From Bacteroidota bacterium (lineage in GTDB: Bacteria > Bacteroidota > Bacteroidia > UKL13-3): 64,000 bases of DNA. Under the pieces are notes generated by a model, which saw only the letters and a program-made list of their open reading frames with translations, was not told the origin of the DNA and searched no databases. Location of the stretch: NCBI GenBank assembly GCA_013298895.1, contig JAAFJM010000005.1:1-64000 (forward strand), written 5' to 3'. Shown in pieces: positions 1 through 8,312 of this stretch; position 1 is the stretch's first letter; each line of letters starts with the position of its first letter. Both the position numbers and the translations under genes were made by a program.

Positions 1-846
1 TATTTCAATGAAGTATAAACCTTTTGAAAACGCAGTCATATCAATGCTTAATAGCGTTTTGGTTTCAACGGTATTAAAAACAATTTGTCCTAAATTGTTA
101 TACACTTTTACAGAACCTAACACACCTGAATTACTTAAATTTATAACTGTTTGCGCAGGATTAGGATAAACCAAAACTGTATTTTCTAAACTTGCATTTT
201 TCACTCCAATTGTTCCGTAAACTAAAGCCAAATCATCTAAATAAATGGTCGAACCAATTTTAGGGTCAAATCCATCCATACTTGATGAAATAATAAAAAA
301 GGCAGAATCAGGAACTAATGACGATTGGTAATTAAAAGCAATATTAGCCTCTTGATAAGTATTGAAATTTTTGTTGATTGCAAATTCTGCAACAGCAATG
401 GTATCCGTTTGTTTATTAGTGGTATTCCATTTGGTTAAAACAAAAGTTCCAACTGCTGTATCTGCTTCTAAAAAATTTGATTTGTAATAAAACCTAAATG
501 CAGTTGGTAATTTACTAAATGCAAATTTTAAGTTATCAAAATTAGGTTGTAATGTTTCATCTAAAATAGGACCAGAAGCCAATACTCCCGATAAGTTAGC
601 AAGCGAACCTTGCTTTGAAATAAGCTTCACTGCGTATTTACCTGAGTGCACATCGTCTGTCATTTCGGTGGTTGGGTCAAAGCCAAAAGAAGTAAGTGCG
701 TTTAAAGTGTACCAATCTCGTGGTTGCTGATAACCATCAAGGGTATCCCATTGTTCAAAACCACCATTTTGCAATGGTTCCACTTGTTGTGCTTTAGTAG
801 CTCCCGCTACCAGCACAACTGATAACATCATCATTAATTTTTTCAT
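1..846 (-). CDS. Secreted protein with T9SS C-terminal sorting domain (3-prime end outside window)
   Basis: The reading frame is open from the ATG at 846 down to base 1, so the C-terminus lies outside the window. The N-terminus (MKKLMMMLSVVLVAGATKAQ) is a clear signal peptide of about 20 residues. The following 180 residues are beta-rich and contain GGFEQWD and TIYLDDLALVYG, resembling the PCMD-type carbohydrate-binding-like domains of Bacteroidota; this is a weak assignment. The last 80 visible residues (VYPNPAQTVINLS, then KVYNNLGQIV, then MTAFEKGLYFIEI-like text) are a type A T9SS sorting domain. Such proteins cross the outer membrane through the type IX system and are usually attached to the surface or released. 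The substrate is unknown. Confidence 0.85.
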   Translation of the reverse strand, partial: MKKLMMMLSVVLVAGATKAQQVEPLQNGGFEQWDTLDGYQQPRDWYTLNALTSFGFDPTTEMTDDVHSGKYAVKLISKQGSLANLSGVLASGPILDETLQPNFDNLKFAFSKLPTAFRFYYKSNFLEADTAVGTFVLTKWNTTNKQTDTIAVAEFAINKNFNTYQEANIAFNYQSSLVPDSAFFIISSSMDGFDPKIGSTIYLDDLALVYGTIGVKNASLENTVLVYPNPAQTVINLSNSGVLGSVKVYNNLGQIVFNTVETKTLLSIDMTAFSKGLYFIEI

Positions 847-925
847 ATGTTTAGGGTAAAATTATTTTAGTGCAACATTAACAATTTGGTTTACAATATA
901 AACTAGTTTATATATTTACTTATTC

Positions 926-948
926 AAATATTTGATAATCAAATATTT
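926..948. repeat. 23-bp near-perfect palindrome upstream of the T9SS protein gene
   Basis: Two 11-base arms, AAATATTTGAT (926-936) and ATCAAATATTT (938-948), are exact reverse complements around one central base. The site lies about 80 bases upstream of the start at 846, in a 308-base gene-free stretch (847-1154). It could be an operator, but it is made only of A, T and one G/C pair per arm, so chance or a simple cruciform is possible. The same stretch holds a hairpin GGCCA/TGGCC near 1003-1019 and CTTTCTAAT/ATTAGAAAG at 1060-1068 and 1080-1088. Confidence 0.35.
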
Positions 949-1118
949 ATTTTTTATAAAATGTGCGTTAAACCCTAAAAATGCTAAAACCAAAACATTT
1001 ACAGGCCATGGAGGGTGGCCTTGAGCTGGGGTATTAATCTAGAGATTTTCAATAAAAAACTTTCTAATTTTATAAGATTATTAGAAAGAGACATTGCTTT
1101 GATAAATGAGAAGTGAGG

Positions 1119-1167
1119 GTTTAAATCTTAATTGTGCAACAGCGTGTTGCACAATTAAGATTTAAAC
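1119..1167. terminator. 22-bp perfect inverted repeat overlapping the end of the KAP NTPase gene
   Basis: The left arm (1119-1140) and the right arm (1146-1167) are exact reverse complements over 22 bases, separated by the 5-base loop AGCGT. The stop codon (1155-1157) and the last four codons of the NTPase gene lie in the right arm. No clear T-tract follows on the minus strand, so it may act as a transcript-stabilising or processing hairpin rather than a classical terminator. Confidence 0.6.
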
Positions 1168-2642
1168 AAATCGAAGTCTTTTTGAAGGATTTTTAAAGTT
1201 TTGTAAATTAAATCAAAAATATAAATGTATCCTGAATCAACGCCAGCACCATGAGAAAAATTCATTTTCGTAATTTCTGAATGAATTCCATTATTCCTAA
1301 GTCCCCATTTTGCAAACTTATATTCAATACTTGTATTAAAATCAGAGATAATCGCAACAGTCCTTATATTGTCAATATCATCCTTAAATGCAAATTGGTT
1401 GTTTGGTTTATCAATAATAAAAACTATTGCTTCGTAAATAAATTTATCAGATACTCCATTATAATATTCAATTTTTACTTTATCTTTTAATTTATTAAAT
1501 GCTTGTTCCATTAACTGTGCATTACCATATATGTAACTAATAAATTCAAATGCAGGAATAATTATAAATGAAGATTTACATAAATTCTCTTTATTATAAC
1601 CTATTATTTTAACGAAATCATCTTTAAATACAAACTTTCTTTCAGGCAATTTAATTAAAGATCTAGTTGTTAATTGACCATTATTAACTAACAATTCAAC
1701 AATATTGATTACTATATCGCCAATAATAATATTTGCATCCTTAAAATTAAAAACGGCATTTGTATTATTATCATAAGGAAGTGTCTCATAATAAAACTCT
1801 TTCACCTTTTTTAAAATATTTTTCAAATTGTCAAAAACAAAAATATTCAAGGAAAAAAACTTATTTAAATACCCACTAAAATCTGTATTTTCTCCATACT
1901 TTGTTGCAAAAATAGATTTCAAATTAACAACATCTGTAACAAATATAATCTTACTAAAACCAAATTTATTTTCACTATCATTATGGTCAAAATGGGCAGC
2001 AAAAACATTTAATAATCTAAAAATATGTTCTGGGTCTATTCTGTCTAAATCGTCAATAATTAGTATCGTTTCTTTGTCTTTATCATTGAGTTGTTGAACT
2101 AAATTTCTTATCAGTTGCGTGTAGAAATCTTCTTCATAAATGGATCCCTTTTTGACTTCAAATTTTTTAATAAAATCAAAAGCTTTAGTTGTTTCATTAC
2201 TGTTTATTTTAGATTTAAACTCCTCAAATTTTTTATGAAGTTTTTCTACTGAATTAATAATTGGAACAATACTTTTTCCCAATTCAGATGAATTCTCGAA
2301 AAAAGATTTTATTACATCAAATGAATCATTACTCAAAAAATATTGCGCTATAAATAAATCATCAAATTCGGTATTATCTAAATCAATATCCTTTTGAAGT
2401 AGTTCAAAAAGGACATCGTGTTTAATCAATTCGAAAATATCTTCATTGCTTGCAACACTATAGTTTACTGGATAAAGATGAACAACTTCATACTTTGAAG
2501 TATCTTTAAAAAACTCCTTTAGAAAATAGGTTTTACCAGTCCCAAATGGTGCAGAAAAAAGTATTCTATTATTTCCTTCTGGTGAAAGATGATTTTCAAA
2601 ATCTTTTCTTGGTTCTTCAATTGAAATTTTGAAATCCGTCAT
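1155..2642 (-). CDS. KAP-family P-loop NTPase
   Basis: This is a 495-residue protein with a Walker A motif near residues 31-38 (APFGTGKT) and a Walker B motif at about 193-200 (ILIIDDLD) followed directly by R, the DDLDR signature of KAP NTPases. KAP proteins are STAND-related ATPases found patchily in bacteria, often in mobile or defence contexts. Many carry membrane segments inserted between the Walker motifs; none is evident here, where that stretch is charged and helical. The C-terminal 250 residues are rich in Lys, Asn and Ile and no domain is recognised. Base composition is more AT-rich than in the pnt genes next to it, which agrees with acquisition by transfer. The gene has no obvious partner apart from the small antitoxin-like gene upstream on the same strand. 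The target and biological role are unknown. Confidence 0.8.
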   Translation of the reverse strand: MTDFKISIEEPRKDFENHLSPEGNNRILFSAPFGTGKTYFLKEFFKDTSKYEVVHLYPVNYSVASNEDIFELIKHDVLFELLQKDIDLDNTEFDDLFIAQYFLSNDSFDVIKSFFENSSELGKSIVPIINSVEKLHKKFEEFKSKINSNETTKAFDFIKKFEVKKGSIYEEDFYTQLIRNLVQQLNDKDKETILIIDDLDRIDPEHIFRLLNVFAAHFDHNDSENKFGFSKIIFVTDVVNLKSIFATKYGENTDFSGYLNKFFSLNIFVFDNLKNILKKVKEFYYETLPYDNNTNAVFNFKDANIIIGDIVINIVELLVNNGQLTTRSLIKLPERKFVFKDDFVKIIGYNKENLCKSSFIIIPAFEFISYIYGNAQLMEQAFNKLKDKVKIEYYNGVSDKFIYEAIVFIIDKPNNQFAFKDDIDNIRTVAIISDFNTSIEYKFAKWGLRNNGIHSEITKMNFSHGAGVDSGYIYIFDLIYKTLKILQKDFDLFKS

Positions 2643-2726
2643 TTTGTTCTAAATGAATAATTTTATTGATGCTAAAGTTAAGTCAAAATAGCTTAAATGT
2701 CCTTTTGATTCAATTCAACAATATCT

Positions 2727-2957
2727 TTAACCCCAAGCCTTTTCTCTTAGTTCATCGAGCGTAATATTCTTGTTTTTCCATATACCAGATAAAGCCATGA
2801 TATCAGGATTTTTTGAATAAGTTATTGGAAAAGATTTTCTTTTCTTTTTGGTTATTTTCTTCGGATTTTCTTCAACTGTAAAATCTAAGTAACGCCCTAT
2901 TTCTTGAAGCAAATTTAAAGTTTTAGTTTTTTTGTATTTTATAGTTACTTCATGCAT
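2727..2957 (-). CDS. Small antitoxin-like protein, no toxin partner nearby
   Basis: This 76-residue protein has a basic middle (KKITKKKRKSF) and a C-terminus ending in DIMALSGIWKNKNITLDELR-type text followed by EKAWG. That tail, an Asp/Leu-rich stretch ending in LREKAW, is typical of small VapB/Phd-class antitoxins, where it wraps around a PIN toxin. No PIN or RelE gene lies next to it: the next gene on the strand, 84 bases downstream, is the KAP NTPase, and the gene on the other side is pntB. It is therefore either an orphan antitoxin, a remnant of a lost pair, or a regulator belonging with the NTPase. The family call is from the tail motif alone. Confidence 0.55.
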   Translation of the reverse strand: MHEVTIKYKKTKTLNLLQEIGRYLDFTVEENPKKITKKKRKSFPITYSKNPDIMALSGIWKNKNITLDELREKAWG

Positions 2958-2998
2958 AATAATAATTTATTTATACAAATATAAAAATATTCTACTAT

Positions 2999-4414
2999 TT
3001 ACCCCAAAGCCTTTATTTCACTCACTAATTGAGTTAAAGCTTTTTTGGCATCGCCAAATAACATGCTGGTTTTTGGTTTATAAAACAATTCGTTTTCAAT
3101 ACCTGCATAACCAGCTTTCATGCTTCGTTTGTTTACTATTACATTGACAGCGTTTTCAACATCTAATATTGGCATTCCATAAATTGGTGAAGTAGGATCG
3201 GTTTTAGCAGCAGGATTTACCACATCGTTTGCACCCACTACCAATACCACATCGGTAGTAGCAAACTCAGGATTTACTTCTTCCATTTCAATTAACTTAT
3301 CGTAGCTTACATTACTTTCGGCCAATAACACATTCATGTGGCCAGGCATACGTCCTGCAACTGGATGAATGGCATATTTTACATCAATGCCTTCGGCTTC
3401 TAATAATAATTCTAAATCGTGTACAATATGTTGTGCTTGCGCAACCGCTAAACCGTAACCTGGAACTATGATTACTTTTTTGGCATATTTCATCAAAATA
3501 GCTGCATCACTTGCTGTTACTTCTTTTATTGAACCTTCAAAGTTAGAAGGAGCGCCACCTTCTGCATTGGCATTACCACCAAAGTTTCCAATCAATACAT
3601 TTAACAAAGAGCGGTTCATGGCTTTACACATTACAATGGTTAATAATGTTCCGGCAGAACCCACTAAAATTCCACCAACCAACATTACTTTATTGTCGTA
3701 TAAAAATCCGCCACAAGCTGCAGCTACACCAGTAAACGAGTTTAATAATGAAATTACAACTGGCATATCTGCTCCACCAATGGGTAACACAAATAATATT
3801 CCGTATAATAATGATAAAGCGAAAACAGCATAGAATAATTCAGCAGTATAAGCACCATTGCCAAATATCATTACCCCAGTAAGTACCAATATTACCAATA
3901 ATAAACCAATATTGATAACTTGTTGCATTCCCAGTGATTTGTCTTTTACATTGCCACTTAACTTACCCCAAGCAATGATACTACCTGCAAATGAAACTGA
4001 ACCAATAATTAAACCCAAAACAATAATTAATAAATGCGCTGGCTCCACCAATGACAAATCGGCTTCGCTCAAATGTTTGAATTCAATAACTGAAATTAAC
4101 ATGGCACAAGCACCACCCATTCCGTTAAATAAACTCACCATTTCGGGCATGGCGGTCATTTGTACTTTTTTAGCAACTATCCAACCCACAATGGTTCCAA
4201 CAGCCAAGGCTGCAAAAATAAAACCAAGGTTATGCAAATGCGCCCCAGTTTCGGTAGTATATAAAAATATGGTACCAAAAATGGCTATCACCATACCAAA
4301 GGCAGCCATTAAATTTCCTTTGCGCGCAGTGGCAGGATTTCCTAAAAATTTTAAACCAGCAATAAAAGTTACTGAGGCTATAAGGTAGATTATTTGTAAA
4401 ATTTGATTTTCCAT
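2999..4414 (-). CDS. pntB: Proton-translocating NAD(P) transhydrogenase, beta subunit
   Basis: PntB (471 residues) couples hydride transfer between NADH and NADP+ to proton entry through the inner membrane and so supplies NADPH. The first 265 residues contain about nine hydrophobic segments (domain II). The C-terminal 180 residues form the soluble NADP(H)-binding domain III, with VPGYGLAVAQAQ near 317-328 and HPVAGRMPGHMNVLLAE further on, both hallmarks of the family. The length matches the usual 460-475. It is the last gene of an operon running from pntA1 (6829) to here, but a four-helix-bundle gene lies between it and pntA2. The call is secure. Confidence 0.97.
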   Translation of the reverse strand: MENQILQIIYLIASVTFIAGLKFLGNPATARKGNLMAAFGMVIAIFGTIFLYTTETGAHLHNLGFIFAALAVGTIVGWIVAKKVQMTAMPEMVSLFNGMGGACAMLISVIEFKHLSEADLSLVEPAHLLIIVLGLIIGSVSFAGSIIAWGKLSGNVKDKSLGMQQVINIGLLLVILVLTGVMIFGNGAYTAELFYAVFALSLLYGILFVLPIGGADMPVVISLLNSFTGVAAACGGFLYDNKVMLVGGILVGSAGTLLTIVMCKAMNRSLLNVLIGNFGGNANAEGGAPSNFEGSIKEVTASDAAILMKYAKKVIIVPGYGLAVAQAQHIVHDLELLLEAEGIDVKYAIHPVAGRMPGHMNVLLAESNVSYDKLIEMEEVNPEFATTDVVLVVGANDVVNPAAKTDPTSPIYGMPILDVENAVNVIVNKRSMKAGYAGIENELFYKPKTSMLFGDAKKALTQLVSEIKALG

Positions 4415-4430
4415 GTTTTCTTTTTTATTT

Positions 4431-4897
4431 AATATCGAACACTGAATAAGGAATAATGAATTATGAAGTTTTTTTATTTTCGGTAGCTGTTGAAATACTT
4501 TTCATAAAAATGGATATTAATTCGTCATTTTCAGTTATCAATTTTTGTACTATATCTAATTCTTTTATTAATGGTTTTTTATAGATAATTTTTAAACTAA
4601 TTTTCGTTTCTCTCAATTCTTTCAAACATATTTTCATTTTATGTATGAAATCATTTCTTGATTCTGCACTTTGAGCTTCACCATAATTTAAGGCAGGAGA
4701 AGTTCCGCTTCTAACCAATTGTCCTGCTATGTGATTTCCCGCTCTTGAAGATGGAATTAATTCAACAATCGCAATAACTTTGATTGCAAAATCAATTAAC
4801 CTATCCTCTAAGTCAAACTTCCTTTTTTCATTCAATTCATTATTTTGCATATTAACTGTTTAAAAACTTTAACATTCAAAATTTCTTATTCGATATT
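4431..4897. repeat. Inverted word repeats bracketing the first four-helix-bundle gene
   Basis: AATATCGAA at 4431-4439 is the exact reverse complement of TTCGATATT at 4889-4897, and AATAAG at 4445-4450 that of CTTATT at 4885-4890. The left copy continues as GGAATAATGAATTATGAAG and includes the stop codon of the enclosed gene (4461-4463). The enclosed segment is the four-helix-bundle coding region. A transcript of the operon could pair the two arms around this gene. Confidence 0.55.
4461..4850 (-). CDS. Four-helix-bundle protein (23S rRNA intervening-sequence-protein family)
   Basis: This 129-residue protein has the pattern of the four-helix-bundle family first described from 23S rRNA intervening sequences and related to the Avd accessory protein of diversity-generating retroelements. 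Key text is LVRSGTSPALNYGEAQSAES (residues about 46-65), then a helix with KMKICLKELRETKISLKII. The function of the family is unknown; Avd-like members form pentameric, basic, nucleic-acid-binding barrels. It sits between pntA2 and pntB, on the same strand, with 81 and 46 bases to its neighbours, where the family of transhydrogenase operons normally has no gene. A related copy lies one gene upstream (5302-5673). The C-terminus is within a word repeat, which suggests it arrived together with that repeat. Confidence 0.85.
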   Translation of the reverse strand: MQNNELNEKRKFDLEDRLIDFAIKVIAIVELIPSSRAGNHIAGQLVRSGTSPALNYGEAQSAESRNDFIHKMKICLKELRETKISLKIIYKKPLIKELDIVQKLITENDELISIFMKSISTATENKKTS

Positions 4898-4931
4898 CGA
4901 AATTGTTTTTTATTCAATTTGAGAACAACAA

Positions 4932-5225
4932 CTATTTTTTCTTCTTAAACATTTCCAGCATTCTATCAGTTACTACAAAGCCGCCTACCACATTAAGGGT
5001 TCCAAGTACTACAGCTAAAAAACCAAGTATTAATGAAGCAATGTGTTCAGCTTGTCCCATCACAATGATGGAACCTATAATTACTACACCATGTATAGCA
5101 TTAGCGCCACTCATTAAGGGTGTATGTAAAACTGATGGCACATGGCCAATTAATTCAATACCTACAAATATCATTAAGATAATGAGGTAAAACATTTCGA
5201 TGTGTTGGGTGATGAATGTTAACAT
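4932..5225 (-). CDS. pntA2: NAD(P) transhydrogenase alpha subunit, membrane part
   Basis: This 97-residue protein carries three hydrophobic segments and matches the C-terminal membrane region of PntA when that subunit is encoded as two polypeptides. The text GHVPSVLHTPLMSGANAIHG is diagnostic. It anchors the NAD-binding PntA1 to the membrane and contributes helices to the proton channel with PntB. The start is the ATG at 5225. Four-helix-bundle genes lie on both sides within the operon, which is unusual. Ends in K-rich FKKKK. Confidence 0.95.
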   Translation of the reverse strand: MLTFITQHIEMFYLIILMIFVGIELIGHVPSVLHTPLMSGANAIHGVVIIGSIIVMGQAEHIASLILGFLAVVLGTLNVVGGFVVTDRMLEMFKKKK

Positions 5226-5262
5226 ATTTTTATTTATGATTTTTAACTTGTTAATTATTAAA

Positions 5263-5727
5263 TTTATTGATTTGGAGATTTAAAGATTTGTTGATTTTAT
5301 TCTATTTATTTAATTTCATTGTTTTTCTTGATGCGGCCATAATTGATAATATTTCAAGCGCTTCTTGATGTAATTTTTTTGTTTTATCATCTTTATATAT
5401 TTCAGATTCTATAATGATTTCTAGCCATAATAAAGTTTCGTCAGCTTCTTCGACTACGATACTTAATTTAGAGAAGAACTCAGCATTAGACCTTGCCCTA
5501 CATACTGCTCTATAATTTGCGGCTACTGATGTTGCAGAACGCAATAATTGTTTTCCAATTATTTTTGCTTCTTCCGATTTAGGTAAATTTCTATAATAAT
5601 TAACTATTTCAACTGCAAATAATTTTGTTCTTAATTTCAATTTATCGGCTGTCATCTTTTCATTATTCATCATTTTCTTTATAACTAAATCAATAATTCA
5701 AAAAATCTCAAAATCTATAAATTGAAG
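5263..5727. repeat. Inverted word repeats bracketing the second four-helix-bundle gene
   Basis: On the left (5263-5300) the plus strand reads words of the type TTATTGATTT, GGAGATTT, AAGATTT, GTTGATTTT. On the right (5687-5727) the plus strand reads AAATCAATAATTC, AAAATCTC, AAAATCTATAAATTG, which is the reverse-complement family. The 19 bases 5263-5281 recur exactly, in reverse complement, at 53993-54011. The four-helix-bundle gene is enclosed between the two sets. Confidence 0.5.
5302..5673 (-). CDS. Four-helix-bundle protein (second copy in the pnt operon)
   Basis: This 123-residue member of the four-helix-bundle (intervening-sequence-protein) family has QLLRSATSVAANYRAVCRAR near residues 44-63 followed by FFSKLSIVVEEADETLLWLE. 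It is clearly homologous to the gene at 4461-4850, but the two are too divergent to be a recent tandem duplication. It lies between pntA1 and pntA2 on the same strand, with word repeats on each side. The family's biochemical role is not known. Because both copies are in the sense orientation and the flanking pnt genes look intact, the insertions appear tolerated within the polycistronic transcript. Confidence 0.87.
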   Translation of the reverse strand: MMNNEKMTADKLKLRTKLFAVEIVNYYRNLPKSEEAKIIGKQLLRSATSVAANYRAVCRARSNAEFFSKLSIVVEEADETLLWLEIIIESEIYKDDKTKKLHQEALEILSIMAASRKTMKLNK

Positions 5728-5728
5728 T

Positions 5729-6829
5729 TTACTTCAACAACTTCCCTTCATGCGTTATAAATGTTCCTTTGGTAATTTCTTCTTCCATTTCATATTTAAA
5801 GCCATCTTTGGTAGCTAAATGGGTTAATAAATTTTGAATGTTTTTGGCATACAATTCACTTGCGTTTTGTGGCAATGTACTAGGCAAATTACTTTGACCA
5901 ACAATGGTTACGCCATGTTTGGTAACAGTTTTATTAAGCTCGCTTAACTCACAATTGCCGCCTTGTTCCACAGCCATATCAACTATTACTGCGCCTAATT
6001 TCATTTGTTTTACTTGCTCTTTAGTAATTAAAACGGGTGCTTTTTTACCCATTACCAAAGCGGTTGTAATCACTAAATCAGCTTGAAATAAACTTTTGTT
6101 TACAGCTTCTTTTTGTTTTAATAAATAATCAGCACTTACTTCTTTAGCATATCCACCTTCTACTTTAGCAGCTTCAGCATCTTTTACTTCTATGAATTTG
6201 CCTCCTAAACTTTCAATTTGTTCTTTGGTTTCGGGTCTTACATCGGTACATTCAACAACAGCACCTAAACGTTTAGCGGTAGCAATTGCTTGCAAACCTG
6301 CCACACCAGCACCGTAAATCAAAACCCTAGAAGGAGTAATGGTTCCTGCCGAAGTCATAAGCAATGGGAATATTTTTCCTAATTGCGAAGCACCCAAAAT
6401 TACTGCTTTATATCCACCTAAATTAGCTTGAGAACTTAATGCATCCATGTTTTGTGCACGACTAATACGCGGAATAGCGTCCATACTTATGACAGTTATA
6501 TTTTTAGCTGCTAATTTTTGAATCAATTCCGGATTATTAGCTGCATATAAAAACGAAATGCAAGCCGAGCCAACTTGCATCATACTTATTTCTTCATCGT
6601 TTGGAGCATTTACCTTAGCTAAAATATTAGCTTGTGTTAAAGCTTGTTGCTTGGACATTACTTTACAACCCACGTTTAAATAGGCTTCATCATTAAAATT
6701 TGAATTGTAGCCAGCATTGTTTTCTACCAAACATTCGTATCCTTGTTTTATTAATTGGCCACAAACAGTTGGCGTAAGTGCCACTCGGTTCTCGCCTTCT
6801 CGGGTTTCTTTTAAAACTGCTATTTTCAC
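5729..6829 (-). CDS. pntA1: NAD(P) transhydrogenase alpha subunit, NAD-binding part
   Basis: PntA1 (366 residues) is the soluble domain I of the transhydrogenase and is related to alanine dehydrogenase. The N-terminus shows KETREGENRVALTP, and the Rossmann region reads VLIYGAGVAGLQAIATAKRLGA near residues 167-188, followed by VECTDVRPETKEQIESLGGKF split over the NAD-contact loop. The chosen start is a GTG at 6829; no better ATG lies upstream in frame. It is the first gene of the pnt operon. The enzyme reduces NADP+ with NADH at the expense of the proton gradient. Confidence 0.95.
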   Translation of the reverse strand: MKIAVLKETREGENRVALTPTVCGQLIKQGYECLVENNAGYNSNFNDEAYLNVGCKVMSKQQALTQANILAKVNAPNDEEISMMQVGSACISFLYAANNPELIQKLAAKNITVISMDAIPRISRAQNMDALSSQANLGGYKAVILGASQLGKIFPLLMTSAGTITPSRVLIYGAGVAGLQAIATAKRLGAVVECTDVRPETKEQIESLGGKFIEVKDAEAAKVEGGYAKEVSADYLLKQKEAVNKSLFQADLVITTALVMGKKAPVLITKEQVKQMKLGAVIVDMAVEQGGNCELSELNKTVTKHGVTIVGQSNLPSTLPQNASELYAKNIQNLLTHLATKDGFKYEMEEEITKGTFITHEGKLLK

Positions 6830-6935
6830 TTGTGAGTTAATTTTATTTATGGCAAAATATATTTTTTTTTCAAAACTAGAACGCTTTTTATTTATTTAGT
6901 ATTGTAAAATCATTTTAAAACGCTCAAAAAATCAC

Positions 6936-7838
6936 ATGCTAAAAATAGCATATACAGAAATATACCAACATTCGTTGCCCGAAGGGCATAGGTTTCCTAT
7001 GCTTAAGTACGAACTTATTCCAAAACAATTATTGTACGAAGGCATCATTACAACTGAAAATTTATTTGAGCCAACATTGTGCAGTGAAGAAAATATTTTA
7101 CTCACTCACGATGTTGAATATTGGCAAAGAATGAAAAACTTGGAACTGACTGAAAGAGAAATGCGCAAAGTTGGTTTCCCACTTTCAGCTCAATTGGTTG
7201 AAAGAGAAATTACCATTATGCAAGGCACAATTGATTGTGCAATGTTTGCTTTACAATATGGTTGTGCCATGAATGTAGCCGGAGGAACACACCATGCATT
7301 TACCAACAAAGGCGAAGGTTTTTGTTTGTTAAACGACATGGCTATTGCTGCCAATTATTTACTCAAAAATAAATTGGCTGAACGCATTTTAATTATTGAT
7401 TTAGATGTGCATCAAGGAAATGGAACAGCCCAAATTTTTCAAAATAATAAAAATGTATTTACACTAAGCATGCACGGTAAAAACAATTATCCGTTTCATA
7501 AAGAAATTTCGGACCTTGATATTGAACTACCTGATGGCATCAATGATGAAGATTATTTGGCTTTATTGTACAATAATTTACCTGCTGTTATCAAAAAGCA
7601 TCAGCCCAACTTTATATTTTACTTATGTGGAGTAGATATTTTGTCTACCGATAAATTTGGGAAGCTGAACGTAACAACTGAAGGTTGCAAACAGCGTGAT
7701 ATTTTTGTTTTCGAACAATGTAAAACAAATAAAATACCAGTGGCTTGTGCCATGGGAGGTGGCTATTCGCCTAAAATAGCTGATATTGTGAACGCCCATA
7801 GTAACACTTTTAAAGCAGCATTTAATTTGTTTGATTAA
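6936..7838 (+). CDS. Histone-deacetylase-family (acetylpolyamine/acetyl-lysine) amidohydrolase
   Basis: This 300-residue protein belongs to the HDAC/AcuC/acetylpolyamine amidohydrolase family. GGTHHA at about 116-121 supplies the active-site His pair, and IIDLDVHQGNGT has the zinc ligands D157 and H159; the third ligand is D234 in CGVDIL. The full set of catalytic residues is present, so it should be an active Zn-dependent deacetylase. Substrates in bacteria vary (acetylated acetyl-CoA synthetase, polyamines) and cannot be deduced here. It is divergent from the pnt operon with about 106 bases between starts, and appears to be a single-gene unit. Confidence 0.92.
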   Translation: MLKIAYTEIYQHSLPEGHRFPMLKYELIPKQLLYEGIITTENLFEPTLCSEENILLTHDVEYWQRMKNLELTEREMRKVGFPLSAQLVEREITIMQGTIDCAMFALQYGCAMNVAGGTHHAFTNKGEGFCLLNDMAIAANYLLKNKLAERILIIDLDVHQGNGTAQIFQNNKNVFTLSMHGKNNYPFHKEISDLDIELPDGINDEDYLALLYNNLPAVIKKHQPNFIFYLCGVDILSTDKFGKLNVTTEGCKQRDIFVFEQCKTNKIPVACAMGGGYSPKIADIVNAHSNTFKAAFNLFD

Positions 7839-8045
7839 GGTCAGTTTTTATTGAAAAATATTGAAAAAACAGTCATTTTTAAGGCTACTGCTATAATTAC
7901 AATAAATGCAATAAAAAAAATTTCAAAAAAATTAATTTTTATGTTTGAATTTAAGCAAACACATAATTTATTTGCCAAACGAAAAAGCCACAACAGCGGC
8001 TAACTTTTCAAACTAAAAAAAACAAATTATATATAAATTTTACTC

Positions 8046-8297
8046 ATGAAATTAAATTCAGTAACTGCCAAATCGATTGCAAAACCTTCGGCAAGAAGAG
8101 CCGACAGTTTTAGTACTGCACCTCGCGCTGCAAAAAAATCAGTAGATGATGATGATGACGACTTCGATGAAGATGATGACTTGGAAATTGACGAAGACTT
8201 AAGCTTTGACGATGACGATGATTTAGAAGTTGATTTAAAAGAGCCTGCTACTTTTGAAGACTTTGATGATGACGATGACGATGATGATGATTTTTAA
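8046..8297 (+). CDS. Small poly-aspartate protein
   Basis: This 83-residue protein has a basic N-terminal 35 residues (SAKPSARRADS-like text with several Lys and Arg) and a C-terminal half made almost only of Asp, Glu, Phe and Leu, with runs of five to seven Asp and the ending DDDDDDDF. Similar small acidic proteins are widespread in Bacteroidota and have no known function. The tail should be disordered and could bind cations or basic proteins. The codons alternate GAT and GAC, so it is not a simple trinucleotide expansion. A hairpin terminator follows 17 bases after the stop. The upstream 207 bases (7839-8045) are AT-rich with no other gene. Confidence 0.75.
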   Translation: MKLNSVTAKSIAKPSARRADSFSTAPRAAKKSVDDDDDDFDEDDDLEIDEDLSFDDDDDLEVDLKEPATFEDFDDDDDDDDDF

Positions 8298-8312
8298 TCA
8301 ATAATTATTTAC

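Noticed and set aside
3468-4388. Long plus-strand frames opposite pntB (121 and 176 codons)
   Set aside because: They are antisense to a fully conserved pntB and have no family features.
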